Source: Polaribacter sp. Z022 (lineage in GTDB: Bacteria > Bacteroidota > Bacteroidia > Flavobacteriales > Flavobacteriaceae). From it: a stretch of 64,000 bases of DNA. Both the position numbers and the translations under genes were made by a program. Under the pieces are notes generated by a model. That model saw only the letters and a list, made by a program, of their open reading frames with translations, made no database searches and had not been told where the DNA came from. Of the stretch, positions 1 to 9,078 are shown piece after piece. The DNA lies in NCBI RefSeq assembly GCF_023555495.1, contig NZ_JALCZO010000001.1, positions 744,001 through 808,000 on the forward strand. The letters are read 5' to 3'. Position 1 is the first letter of the stretch; each line of letters opens with the position of its first letter.

Positions 1-492
1 AAATCTGCAACGTTAGAAGAATATGAAGCAGATGTAATTATACCAGAAAAAGTAGATTTTGAAGATGCTGTTGGTCAAGATAGTTTAACTCGTTTTGATG
101 CACCAAAAACAAGTAAACGTAAAAGAAATAACAGAAACAGAAATAGAAAAAAACCAGTTGCTGTAAATGCTAACAGTAACAATAAACCAAAACCAACTCA
201 AAAGCAAAATCCTAACCAAAAAAGAAAACCTCAAGCTAAAAAGCAAGGTAACCAACAGAATAAACCAAATCAAAAACCGAAGCAAAATCCTCAGAAAAAA
301 GCGAAAGTAAATCCTAATCAGAAACCAAAAACGCAGCCAAACCAAAAACCCAAACCAAAATCACAGGGTCAAAATCAAGGAAATGCTAATCAGCCAACAG
401 GTGAGGTAAAAAAGGTAAATAAACCTAGAAGAAATAATAGAAATCGTAAAAATAATAAACCAAAAAATGACAACAACACTGAAAAAAAATAG
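1..492 (+). CDS. C-terminal part of a PSP1/RicT-like protein (5' end outside window)
   Basis: Only the last 163 codons are present; the frame is open from base 1 to a TAG at 490-492. About the first 35 visible residues are acidic and ordinary. The rest is a basic low-complexity tail rich in Lys, Asn, Gln and Pro, with repeated PNQKPK-like units and RNNRNR patches, so probably disordered and perhaps nucleic-acid binding. No catalytic domain is visible. The name rests on context: in Flavobacteriaceae a PSP1-domain (RicT/YaaT-like) gene commonly sits directly upstream of gldH and often has such a tail. The last 26 bp overlap gldH in another frame, which suggests translational coupling. The upstream sequence would settle the identity. 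Confidence 0.5.
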   Translation, partial: KSATLEEYEADVIIPEKVDFEDAVGQDSLTRFDAPKTSKRKRNNRNRNRKKPVAVNANSNNKPKPTQKQNPNQKRKPQAKKQGNQQNKPNQKPKQNPQKKAKVNPNQKPKTQPNQKPKPKSQGQNQGNANQPTGEVKKVNKPRRNNRNRKNNKPKNDNNTEKK

Positions 493-961
493 TTTTTTAA
501 TTATTTTATTTTCTCTCTTTTTAATGTTTTCTTGTAATGATAAAACAGATTTTAACGTTTATAAACCCATAGACAATAAAGGTTGGAAAGCAAGCGAAAA
601 AATAGTGTTTGAGTTTGATGTAACTGATACGATTTCACCTAAGAATCTTTTTATCAATATTAGAAATAATAATGATTATAAGTTTAGTAATTTATATTTA
701 ATAACTGAGTTAATTTTTCCTAATGAAACTGTTGTTATAGATACTTTACAATACGAAATGACAGATGTTACAGGTAGGTTTTTAGGAGAAGGTTTTACTG
801 AAATAAAAGAAAACAAATTATTTTACAAAGAAAATAAGGTATTTCCAATATCTGGAAAATATATGTTTAATGTCCGTCAATCTATGAGAAAAAATGGCGA
901 AGTAAATCCTATTGAATTTTTAAAAGGAATTCAAGATGTAGGTTTTAGTATAGAAAATTAA
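467..961 (+). CDS. gldH: Gliding motility lipoprotein GldH
   Basis: 164 aa. A lipoprotein signal peptide has a hydrophobic stretch at residues 9-21 and a lipobox ending at Cys23 (FSC-N). The mature part is a compact beta-rich domain matching GldH in size and pattern (FNVYKPI near the start, a central GRFLGEG loop, a late VRQSMR motif). GldH is one of the lipoproteins required for gliding in Flavobacterium and is associated with the GldK/L/M/N machinery, which also serves type IX secretion. The start ATG lies inside the 3' end of the preceding gene. A class A penicillin-binding protein gene follows 71 bp later, an arrangement typical of this family. Confidence 0.88.
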   Translation: MTTTLKKNSFLIILFSLFLMFSCNDKTDFNVYKPIDNKGWKASEKIVFEFDVTDTISPKNLFINIRNNNDYKFSNLYLITELIFPNETVVIDTLQYEMTDVTGRFLGEGFTEIKENKLFYKENKVFPISGKYMFNVRQSMRKNGEVNPIEFLKGIQDVGFSIEN

Positions 962-1032
962 ATTAGATTCCCGTTTTTAAGGGAAAGACAAATTATTGAA
1001 ATCTCAATTTAATTGAGAAGCAGTTTAGTATT

Positions 1033-3315
1033 ATGAAAAAAAAGAAAACAACTAATTTTAAAAAGTATATCAAGTGGTTTTGGGGAATTATCCTTGGAGG
1101 AACTTCATTATTGATATTAATATTTTTGTTTGCATCTTGGGGCTTTTTAGGTGCATTACCAACTTTTGAAGAGTTAGAAAACCCAGAAAACAATTTAGCA
1201 ACAGAAGTTATTTCTGCAGATGGAAAAACTTTAGGAAAATATGCTAAAGAAAATAGAACTCCTATAAAATATAAAGATTTACCACAAAATATAGTTAATG
1301 CATTAGTAGCAACCGAAGACGAACGTTTTTACGAACATTCTGGTATCGATTTTTATAGTACAGCAAGAGCAGTTTTAAAACCAGGTAGTGGAGGGGCAAG
1401 TACAATTACTCAGCAATTAGCAAAAATGTTATTTACTGGTAGAGCTTCTAGAAATATCTTTTTAAGATTGGGTCAAAAGGTAAAAGAATGGGTGGTTGCA
1501 ACTAAATTAGAAAGACAATATACCAAAAATGAAATTCTAACAATGTATTTAAATAAGTACGATTTTTTAAATCAAGCAGTTGGTATTCGTTCTGCAGCAC
1601 GTATTTATTTTGGTAAAGAACCTAAAGATTTAGATGTAGAAGAATCTGCAATGTTGGTTGGTATGTTAAAAAACTCGTCGCTTTACAACCCTTTACGTAG
1701 AGCAGAAAGAGTAAAACAACGTAGAAATGTAGTTTTAAAACAAATGAATAGAAGTGAGTTTATTACACTTCAAGAAAAAGATTCTTTGCAAAAATTAGAC
1801 CTTGGTTTAGACATTCATAAAGAAGGACATAGTGATGGTTCTGCAACATATTTTAGAACCCATTTACAAAAGGTTTTAAGAAAATGGGTACAAGAAAACC
1901 CAAAACCAAATGGAGAACAATACAATATTTTTAGAGATGGTTTAAAGATTTATGTAACCATAGATTCTCGCATGCAAAAATATGCAGAAGAAGCTATACA
2001 AGAACACATGTCTAATTTACAAGGTTACTTTTTTAAAGAACAAAAAAGAAACAGAACAGCACCTTTTTACGATTTAGAAAAAGATCAAATTAAAAATATC
2101 TATGAAAGAGCTAAGAAAAACTCTGAAAGATATAAGCGATTAAAAATTGCAGGAAAATCTAAAAAATATATTGATGAAGTTTTCAATAAAAAAACCAAAA
2201 TGAGTGTTTTTTCTTGGAAAGGAAACATAGATACAATTATGTCTCCAAACGATTCTTTAAAATATTATAAGCATTTTTTACGTTCTGGATTATTGTCTAT
2301 AGAACCACAATCTGGTCATATAAAAGCTTGGGTTGGTGGTATAGATAACAAACATTTTAAATACGATGCAGTTGCACAACAAAAAAGACAAGTAGGTTCT
2401 ACATTTAAACCATTTGTATATGCAACAGCTATCAATCAATTAAAATTATCTCCTTGTGATGAGTATCCAAATACTCCTTATACTATTCCTAAAGGAAAAT
2501 ATGGGATTCCAGAAGAATGGACACCTAAAAACTCTGATGATAAATACGGAGGTATGCTAACCTTAAAAGATGGTTTAGCAGGTTCTGTAAATACAATGTC
2601 TGCAAGATTGGTAGATATGGTTTCTCCAGAAAATGTTACTCGTTTAGCAAAATCTGCAGGAATTGAAAGTGAAATTCAAGCAAATCCATCAATTGCTTTA
2701 GGAGCTGTAGATTTATCATTAATAGAAATGGTTGGTGCTTATGCTACTTTTGCTAACAAAGGTTTACGTGTTGAGCCTATGATTTTAACAAGAATAGAAG
2801 ATAAAAACGGAACTGTATTACAAGAATTTACTCCAAAAACAAAAGAAGTTTTAAGTGAAGAATCTGCTTATGTTGTGTTAGATTTATTAAAAGGAGTTAC
2901 ACTTTCTGGTTCTGGTGTACGTTTACGTTTACCTTGGGCTAAACCTAAATACGTAACTGGTCATCCTTATAAATTTACAAATCCAATTGCAGGAAAAACA
3001 GGAACAACTCAAAATCAATCTGATGGTTGGTTTATGGGGATTGTACCAAATTTAGCAACTGGTGTTTGGACAGGAGGAGAAGATAGAGCAACACATTTTG
3101 CAGGAATAACTAAAGGACAAGGAGCAACAATGTCTTTACCTTCTTGGGCATTATATATGCAAAAATGTTATGCAGATAAAACATTAAATATTAGTCAAGA
3201 AGATTTTGAAAAACCAGAGAATCTTTCTATTCGTATTTTATGTGATGATGAAACTGAGAATAAAGAAGATGAAAAGAAAGAAGTAATAGAAGAGGAAGAA
3301 GATACAGATTTTTAA
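1033..3315 (+). CDS. Class A penicillin-binding protein (PBP1A-like)
   Basis: 760 aa bifunctional peptidoglycan synthase. A short cytoplasmic Lys-rich N-terminus precedes one membrane anchor (about 14-36). The GT51 glycosyltransferase domain carries the catalytic EDERF motif (Glu95) and the GGASTITQQLAK motif near 120-131. The transpeptidase domain has S456-T-F-K459, S518-V-N520 and K655-T-G, so all three active-site motifs are intact. The C-terminus ends in an acidic Glu/Asp/Lys tail of about 25 residues. It polymerises lipid II and crosslinks stem peptides at the outer face of the inner membrane. It lies between gldH and an acyl-activating enzyme in a same-strand run. Confidence 0.93.
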   Translation: MKKKKTTNFKKYIKWFWGIILGGTSLLILIFLFASWGFLGALPTFEELENPENNLATEVISADGKTLGKYAKENRTPIKYKDLPQNIVNALVATEDERFYEHSGIDFYSTARAVLKPGSGGASTITQQLAKMLFTGRASRNIFLRLGQKVKEWVVATKLERQYTKNEILTMYLNKYDFLNQAVGIRSAARIYFGKEPKDLDVEESAMLVGMLKNSSLYNPLRRAERVKQRRNVVLKQMNRSEFITLQEKDSLQKLDLGLDIHKEGHSDGSATYFRTHLQKVLRKWVQENPKPNGEQYNIFRDGLKIYVTIDSRMQKYAEEAIQEHMSNLQGYFFKEQKRNRTAPFYDLEKDQIKNIYERAKKNSERYKRLKIAGKSKKYIDEVFNKKTKMSVFSWKGNIDTIMSPNDSLKYYKHFLRSGLLSIEPQSGHIKAWVGGIDNKHFKYDAVAQQKRQVGSTFKPFVYATAINQLKLSPCDEYPNTPYTIPKGKYGIPEEWTPKNSDDKYGGMLTLKDGLAGSVNTMSARLVDMVSPENVTRLAKSAGIESEIQANPSIALGAVDLSLIEMVGAYATFANKGLRVEPMILTRIEDKNGTVLQEFTPKTKEVLSEESAYVVLDLLKGVTLSGSGVRLRLPWAKPKYVTGHPYKFTNPIAGKTGTTQNQSDGWFMGIVPNLATGVWTGGEDRATHFAGITKGQGATMSLPSWALYMQKCYADKTLNISQEDFEKPENLSIRILCDDETENKEDEKKEVIEEEEDTDF

Positions 3316-3325
3316 AATAGAATAA

Positions 3326-5128
3326 ATGACTTGGAGTCCAAGTAAAGAAATTATTAATAATTCTAATATTGGTAAAATGATGCAAAAGCATTCTTTTACC
3401 AATTATTATGATTTTTGGAAATGGACTGTAGAAAATAAAACTACCTTTTGGGAAGACACTGTAAGTAATTTAAACATTGTTCAATCTAAAAAATACAATC
3501 AAATTTTAAACACTGATGCAGGTGTTGAAAATGCAAAATGGTTGTATGGTGCAAAATTAAATATTGTAGATTCTTGTTTTCAGAATGATAATGATGCTAC
3601 AGCAATTATTTTTCAAAAAACGAATGAAGAAATTCAAAAAATATCTCAAAAGGAATTATTAGAATTTGTAAATAAAATTGCCAATAGTTTTCAATCTTTT
3701 AATGTAAATATTGGCGATACAATTGCAATAGATTTACCAATGACTATTGAGGCAGTAGCAATTTATTTAGCTGCCATAAAAGCAGGAATTAAAGTTGCCA
3801 CTATTGTAGATAGTTTTTCTGCAAAAGAAATTGCAGTTAGATTTAACATTACCAAGCCTAAACTAGTTTTTACCCAAGATGTAATAAAAAGAGGAGCAAA
3901 AACAATACCTCTTTACACAAAGGTTTTAGAGGCAAATCCAGAAAAGGTAATTGTAATAAGTATCGATAATATTAAACCTTCAATTAGAAAAGAAGATGTT
4001 TTTTGGACAGATTTTTTATCAAATAATTCAGAATTTGAGTCTATAAAACAATCTCCAGAAGAAGTTGCCACCATTCTTTTTTCATCAGGAACCACAGGAG
4101 AACCCAAAGCAATTCCTTGGAATCATACAACACCAATAAAATCTGCTTCAGATGGATATTATCATCATAATATTCAACAAAATGATGTGGTTTGTTGGCC
4201 AACAAATCTTGGATGGATGATGGGACCTTGGTTGGTTTTTGCAGCCTTAATTAATAAAGCAACAATAGCTTTATATTATGATTCTCCTTTAGAAACAGGT
4301 TTTGGTAGGTTTGTACAAGATGCAAAAGTTACCATGCTTGGTATTGTACCAAGTATTGTAAAACAATGGAAAAGCAATAAAAATATGGAATTGTTTAATT
4401 GGAATGCAATTAAATGTTTTAGCTCAACAGGCGAAGTTTCTAATGCTACAGAAATGAAATATTTAATGGAATTAGCCAATAACAAACCTGTTATAGAGTA
4501 TTGTGGAGGTACAGAAATTGGGGGTGGTTATATTACAAGTACAGTGGTTCAAAAAAATATTGCCAGTAATTTTTCTACCAAAGCTTTAGGTGGAGATTTT
4601 GTAATGTTAGATGAAAACGAAGAAGAATCTACAAAAGGCGAAGTGTTTATGATTCCTCCAGTAATGGGATTATCAACATCATTGTTAAATAAAGATCATC
4701 ATAAAGTATACTATAATAATACTCCGAAATTTAAAGTAAAATTAAGACGTCATGGAGATGAGGTTGTTCAGCTAAAAAACAACTATTATAAAGTTTTAGG
4801 ACGTGTAGATGATGCTATGAATTTAGGCGGAATAAAAGTTAGCGCAACTCAAATAGAAGAAATTTTACAAGAATTAATATTTGTAAAAGAATGTGCAGCA
4901 ATTGCAGTTTCTCCTAAAGATGGAGGTCCTAGTAAATTAATTGTATTTTATGTAGATAGTAATTTAGATAATGCTACATCAGATAAATTACAAGAAGCAA
5001 AACAAATAATAAGAAAAGAATTAAACCCACTATTTAAAGTTTCAGAATTGTTAGAAATTGATGTTTTACCAAGAACTGCATCTAACAAAGTTATGAGACG
5101 AAAATTAAGAGATATTTATAATCAATGA
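3326..5128 (+). CDS. AMP-forming acyl-CoA synthetase, acetyl/acetoacetyl-CoA synthetase-like
   Basis: 600 aa member of the ANL adenylating superfamily. An N-terminal region like that of acetyl- and acetoacetyl-CoA synthetases (WSPSKE...) is followed by the P-loop-like A3 motif FSSGTTGEPKA (about 253-263), the A5 motif CGGTEIGG, the hinge/A8 region GRVDDAMNLGGIKVS and the C-terminal catalytic lysine in SNKVMRRK (about 587). The CGGTEIGG, LRRHGDE and DDAMNLGGIK block recalls plant AAE17/18-type acyl-activating enzymes more than bona fide acetoacetate-CoA ligases, so the acid substrate is left open. The gene is 10 bp downstream of the PBP gene and overlaps the xth start by 4 bp (ATGA). Confidence 0.8.
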   Translation: MTWSPSKEIINNSNIGKMMQKHSFTNYYDFWKWTVENKTTFWEDTVSNLNIVQSKKYNQILNTDAGVENAKWLYGAKLNIVDSCFQNDNDATAIIFQKTNEEIQKISQKELLEFVNKIANSFQSFNVNIGDTIAIDLPMTIEAVAIYLAAIKAGIKVATIVDSFSAKEIAVRFNITKPKLVFTQDVIKRGAKTIPLYTKVLEANPEKVIVISIDNIKPSIRKEDVFWTDFLSNNSEFESIKQSPEEVATILFSSGTTGEPKAIPWNHTTPIKSASDGYYHHNIQQNDVVCWPTNLGWMMGPWLVFAALINKATIALYYDSPLETGFGRFVQDAKVTMLGIVPSIVKQWKSNKNMELFNWNAIKCFSSTGEVSNATEMKYLMELANNKPVIEYCGGTEIGGGYITSTVVQKNIASNFSTKALGGDFVMLDENEEESTKGEVFMIPPVMGLSTSLLNKDHHKVYYNNTPKFKVKLRRHGDEVVQLKNNYYKVLGRVDDAMNLGGIKVSATQIEEILQELIFVKECAAIAVSPKDGGPSKLIVFYVDSNLDNATSDKLQEAKQIIRKELNPLFKVSELLEIDVLPRTASNKVMRRKLRDIYNQ

Positions 5129-5886
5129 AAATAATATCATACAACGTAAACGGAATTAGAGCAGCCTTAAAAAAAGGATTTATTGAATGGTTAAAAGCTG
5201 CAAAACCAGATGTAATTTGCATACAAGAAACCAAAGCACATAAAGAGCAATTAGATGTTTCTGTTTTTGAAGCAGCAGGTTACCCTTATCATTATTGGTT
5301 TTCTGCACAAAAAAAAGGATATTCTTCTGTGGCTGTTTTTTGTAAAGAAGAACCAAATCATATAGAATATGGTACAGGAATTGAAACTATGGATTTTGAA
5401 GGAAGAAATTTAAGAGTAGATTTTGATGAAGTTTCTGTTATGAGTATGTATTTACCTTCTGGTACAAATTCTGAAAGATTAAATTTCAAATTTAATTATA
5501 TGGATGAAATTTTAGAATATGCTTCAGAATTAAGAAAAACAATTCCTAATTTAGTAATCTGTGGAGATTATAATATTTGTCATGAAGCTATAGATATTCA
5601 TAATCCAAAAATGAAAGGAGTTTCTGGGTTTTTACCAGAAGAAAGAGAGTGGTTATCTAAGTTTATAAATAGTGGATTTACAGATAGTTTCCGTTTTTTA
5701 AATCCAGAAAGACAAGAATATTCTTGGTGGAGTTACAGAGCAAACTCTAGAGCTAACAACAAAGGTTGGCGTTTAGATTATGCAATGGTTGCAGAACCGT
5801 TAAAAGACAAAATTAAAAGAGCTTATATTTTACCAGAAGCAAAACATTCAGACCATTGTCCAATTGTTGTTGAGTTAGATATTTAA
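5125..5886 (+). CDS. xth: Exodeoxyribonuclease III (AP endonuclease)
   Basis: 253 aa, normal length for the ExoIII/APE1 branch of the endonuclease/exonuclease/phosphatase fold. Visible active-site motifs are YNVNGIRA at the N-terminus (Asn7), IQETK (Glu34), GDYNICH in the middle, the WWSYR region, and the C-terminal SDHCPI with the catalytic His. It incises DNA at abasic sites and removes blocked 3' ends in base excision repair. The start codon overlaps the previous stop (ATGA), consistent with co-translation. Confidence 0.93.
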   Translation: MKIISYNVNGIRAALKKGFIEWLKAAKPDVICIQETKAHKEQLDVSVFEAAGYPYHYWFSAQKKGYSSVAVFCKEEPNHIEYGTGIETMDFEGRNLRVDFDEVSVMSMYLPSGTNSERLNFKFNYMDEILEYASELRKTIPNLVICGDYNICHEAIDIHNPKMKGVSGFLPEEREWLSKFINSGFTDSFRFLNPERQEYSWWSYRANSRANNKGWRLDYAMVAEPLKDKIKRAYILPEAKHSDHCPIVVELDI

Positions 5887-5891
5887 AATAG

Positions 5892-7412
5892 ATGATTAAA
5901 AAACTAATTATATTCCTCCTATTAACTAGTACTGTTTTTTCTCAAGAGAAAAAAGATAGTAGTTCAGTAATAAAAAAAGACACTATTTTTATTGCTAAAG
6001 ACTCTATAACAAAATCGCTAAAAAAGGAGTTGTTTACAGACGAAGACTTAAAGTTAATTGATAGCCTTTTAGTAAACGAAAAATTCAATTCTGCATTAAT
6101 AGATACTTTAGTTTATGTTATAAATGATAAAGACATAACAGGAAATGTTAAAACTTCTGTTACTACAGATTTATTAAAAGAAAGACTCACTTCTCTAAAC
6201 AAAACAACACCTTTTAATTTGGCATATAATCCTGCTTTAGAAAAGGTTATTAATAGTTATTTATTATATAGAAAAAAGTATTATCCAGCTTTAATGGCAA
6301 AGGCAAAATACTATTTTCCAATGTTTGAACAATATCTAGATCAGTATGATATTCCTTTAGAAATGAAATATCTAGCAATTGTAGAATCTGCATTAAGACC
6401 AAGAATTAAATCTAGAGTGGGTGCAACAGGTTTGTGGCAATTTATGTATGGTACAGGTAAACAATTCGATTTAAAAGTAAGTTCTTATGTAGATGAACGT
6501 CAAGACCCTGTAAAAGCAACCATTGCAGCATGTAAATATTTAAGTCAGTTGTATAATATTTTTGGTGATTGGGATTTGGCTTTAGCAGCATATAACTCAG
6601 GACCAGGAAATGTAAGAAAAGCCATAAAAAGATCTGGAGGGTATAAAAATTATTGGAATATTAGACCCTATTTGCCAAGAGAAACTGCAGGTTATGTACC
6701 AGCGTTTTATGCAACTATGTATATTTTTGAATATGCAAGTGAGCATAATATTTATTCTGATTTACCAAAATATTTTAATTTTCAAACAGATACTGTTCGT
6801 ATAAAAAGAACCATAAGTTTTGATCAAATTTCTGAAAAAATAAATGTAGATGAAGAAGTTTTATCAACATTAAACCCTTCTTATAAACTAGATATTATTC
6901 CGTTTATAAAAGAAAGAAATTATGCAGTAAGATTACCAAGTAATAAAGTTGTTGAGTTTTTAGATAAAGAAAAAGAAATTTATGCATTGGCTAATGCAGA
7001 TGATTCTCTTAGAGAAAAACCATTGCCAAAATACTTTGAAATGGACAAACGAATCCGTTACAAAGTTAGAAGTGGAGATTTTTTAGGAAAAATTGCAAAT
7101 AAATTTGGAGTAAGAGTTAGTGAAATAAAACGTTGGAATCGTTTAAAAAGTAGTCGTTTAAGTATTGGACAAAGGTTGTATATTTATCCTAAAAAGATAG
7201 CATTTTCAGTACCTAAGCCATCAAAAAAGAAAGAACAAATATCAATCCCAAAAGGAAAATATCAAATATATACTGTACAAAAAGGAGACTCTCTTTGGAG
7301 TATTTCTCAAAAATTTAAAAATGTTTCTGTAGATAATATTAAAAAATGGAACAATATTTGGAGTGCTAAAGGATTAAAACCCGGAACTAAACTTAAAATT
7401 TTTAAAAGTTAA
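5892..7412 (+). CDS. Membrane-bound lytic murein transglycosylase (MltD-like) with LysM repeats
   Basis: 506 aa. It has a signal peptide (about 1-17), a Ser/Lys/Asp-rich spacer, an SLT/GH23 lysozyme-like domain (about 145-290) with catalytic Glu165 in VESAL followed by GATGLWQFM and AAYNSGPGNV, and two C-terminal LysM domains (about 385-435 and 460-506). It cleaves the MurNAc-GlcNAc bond with formation of 1,6-anhydroMurNAc, and the LysM modules hold it on peptidoglycan. Five bases separate it from xth and five from the DUF4837 lipoprotein gene. Confidence 0.9.
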   Translation: MIKKLIIFLLLTSTVFSQEKKDSSSVIKKDTIFIAKDSITKSLKKELFTDEDLKLIDSLLVNEKFNSALIDTLVYVINDKDITGNVKTSVTTDLLKERLTSLNKTTPFNLAYNPALEKVINSYLLYRKKYYPALMAKAKYYFPMFEQYLDQYDIPLEMKYLAIVESALRPRIKSRVGATGLWQFMYGTGKQFDLKVSSYVDERQDPVKATIAACKYLSQLYNIFGDWDLALAAYNSGPGNVRKAIKRSGGYKNYWNIRPYLPRETAGYVPAFYATMYIFEYASEHNIYSDLPKYFNFQTDTVRIKRTISFDQISEKINVDEEVLSTLNPSYKLDIIPFIKERNYAVRLPSNKVVEFLDKEKEIYALANADDSLREKPLPKYFEMDKRIRYKVRSGDFLGKIANKFGVRVSEIKRWNRLKSSRLSIGQRLYIYPKKIAFSVPKPSKKKEQISIPKGKYQIYTVQKGDSLWSISQKFKNVSVDNIKKWNNIWSAKGLKPGTKLKIFKS

Positions 7413-7417
7413 AAATC

Positions 7418-8401
7418 ATGAAAAAATTATATAGCCTAATTGCAATTGCTTTTCTTTTAACTTCATGTGGAGGAAATGATAAAGTTCTTTTACGAAATTC
7501 TATTGGTAAAGTTAACAAAGTAATGGTTGTTACAAAATCTAGCGATTGGAATGGAGATATTGGTAAAGCAATAAGAAACTCTTTTGGAGAGTTAATGGTT
7601 GGTTTGCCACAACCAGAATCACTTTTATCTGTATCTCAAGTTGCTCCAAATGGTTTTGGAACAATGATGAAAGTTAGTAGAAATATTTTAGTAATTGGAG
7701 TTGGAGATAAAGAAGAGTACTTTGTAAGAAAAAACGTTTATGCACAACCACAAACTATTGTATATGTTTATGCAAAAGATGATGAAGGTGTTGTAAAAAT
7801 GTTTAATAAACACCAAAAAGAAATTATAAAAGAATTTAAAGATTCTGATATAAAAATGACTTTAAGCTTGTTTAATAAGAACAAAATAGACGATTCTCAG
7901 TATAAAACTTTAAAAAATTTAGGGGTTTCATTAACAATTCCTAACAAATTTAATACTGTAGATGATACTGGAGATTTTTTATGGTTACGTAATCATTTAT
8001 CTAGTGGAATTGCAAAAACTGGTAGCAATAATATTTTAGTTTATTCTGTTCCTTTGTTAGATGAAACTAAAGTGGCAGATAGTATTGTAGCTGTAAGAAA
8101 TAAAATTGGTAAAAAATACATACCAGGTTCAGATCCAGAAACAATGCATATGATAACTGAAGAAGCTTATACACCTTTTACTTTTAATGCTACTATAGAT
8201 GGTAAAACAGCCTATGAAACTCGTGGTAAATGGGAAGTTTTAAACGATTTTATGGCAGGTCCATTTTTAAATTATACTGTAGTTGATAAAAAGAATAACA
8301 GATTGGTTGTTTTTGAAGGATTTACCTATGCACCTTCTGTTAACAAAAGAGCATTTTTATTTGAGTTAGAAGCAATTGCAAAGTCATTGAAAATACATTA
8401 A
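7418..8401 (+). CDS. DUF4837-family lipoprotein
   Basis: 327 aa with a lipoprotein signal peptide (lipobox LLTSC, Cys17). The mature region matches, from memory, DUF4837, a Bacteroidota-restricted family of unknown function, here as last gene of the cell-envelope run. Motifs seen include GDKEEYFVRKNVYAQPQ and the C-terminal GKWEVLNDFMAGPF. No catalytic residues can be proposed. A strong hairpin terminator follows directly, so this closes the transcription unit that starts upstream of the window. Confidence 0.75.
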   Translation: MKKLYSLIAIAFLLTSCGGNDKVLLRNSIGKVNKVMVVTKSSDWNGDIGKAIRNSFGELMVGLPQPESLLSVSQVAPNGFGTMMKVSRNILVIGVGDKEEYFVRKNVYAQPQTIVYVYAKDDEGVVKMFNKHQKEIIKEFKDSDIKMTLSLFNKNKIDDSQYKTLKNLGVSLTIPNKFNTVDDTGDFLWLRNHLSSGIAKTGSNNILVYSVPLLDETKVADSIVAVRNKIGKKYIPGSDPETMHMITEEAYTPFTFNATIDGKTAYETRGKWEVLNDFMAGPFLNYTVVDKKNNRLVVFEGFTYAPSVNKRAFLFELEAIAKSLKIH

Positions 8402-8421
8402 ACAAAAATAAAATATTGTAT

Positions 8422-8452
8422 AAAGCCAAAAGGATTTCCTTTTGGCTTTTTT
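8422..8452 (+). terminator. Intrinsic terminator after the DUF4837 gene
   Basis: A 13-bp perfect stem (8422-8434 with 8437-8449) closes on a TT loop and ends in a T tract to 8452. It lies 20 bp past the stop codon. Confidence 0.9.
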
Positions 8453-8482
8453 ATGCTTAAAACCCATCAATTTCAGATTTCT

Positions 8483-8490
8483 TATATTTG
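8483..8490 (+). promoter_or_regulatory. Bacteroidota -7 element (TATATTTG) for the DUF1761 gene
   Basis: Exact match to TAnnTTTG, 26 bp before the start codon at 8516 and just after the upstream terminator. The -33 region is weak. Confidence 0.55.
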
Positions 8491-8515
8491 ATATTCAACC
8501 AAAAACTTTTTTATC

Positions 8516-9010
8516 ATGGAAATGAATTTTTACATTTTACTTATTGCAGCAATTATACCAATGATAATTGGATTTGTCTGGTATGGTCCTTTGTTCGGAA
8601 ATGCTTGGATGAAAGAAATGGGGTTTACTAAAGAATCTTTAGAAGGACAAAATATGGCTAAAATATTTATATTAAGTTATATCTTTAGTCTTTTAATCGC
8701 TTTCTTTTTACAGTTTATTGTTATTCATCAAGGAGGTGTGTTTTCATCAATTTTAGAGCCTGGTTCAACAGAGTTACAAGGTGATGCTCTCACTTATTTT
8801 CAAGATTTTATGGCTAAATATGGTAATAATTACAGAACTTTTAAACATGGTGTCTTGCATGGTGTTTTATCTGGAGTCTTTTTTGTGCTTCCAGTTTTGT
8901 CTATTATTGCAATGTTTGAGAAAAAATCATTTAAATATGTTGCTATTAACGCTGGTTATTGGATCGTAACTTTAGCAATTATGGGAGGAATTATTTGTCA
9001 ATGGTTATAA
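8516..9010 (+). CDS. DUF1761 membrane protein
   Basis: 164 aa with four predicted membrane segments (about 4-22, 46-68, 121-140, 143-163). The N-terminal FVWYGPLFGNAWMKEMG block is the hallmark of DUF1761, an uncharacterised inner-membrane family. An in-frame ATG two codons downstream is an alternative start; the first is taken because it gives the family N-terminus. The gene is monocistronic, between two terminators and with its own promoter element. Confidence 0.75.
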   Translation: MEMNFYILLIAAIIPMIIGFVWYGPLFGNAWMKEMGFTKESLEGQNMAKIFILSYIFSLLIAFFLQFIVIHQGGVFSSILEPGSTELQGDALTYFQDFMAKYGNNYRTFKHGVLHGVLSGVFFVLPVLSIIAMFEKKSFKYVAINAGYWIVTLAIMGGIICQWL

Positions 9011-9033
9011 TGCAAGATATAGGTATAAAAAAT

Positions 9034-9061
9034 AAAACCACGCTAATTGCGTGGTTTTTTT
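9034..9061. terminator. Bidirectional terminator between the DUF1761 gene and trpS
   Basis: A 10-bp stem (9034-9043 with 9049-9058) has a 5-nt loop. A-rich sequence lies on the left and a T tract on the right, so it can serve both convergent genes. Confidence 0.88.
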
Positions 9062-9078
9062 ATGATTTTAAAATAAGT

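Noticed and set aside
85-345. Antisense ORF of 86 aa in the low-complexity tail of the first gene
   Set aside because: It is the complement of a Lys/Asn/Gln-rich repeat and reads as Phe/Leu/Ile/Arg-rich sequence with no domain or promoter.
1002-1018. Inverted repeat (8-bp arms around one T) between gldH and the PBP gene
   Set aside because: A/T-rich, no T tract, mid-operon; no evidence for a terminator or operator.
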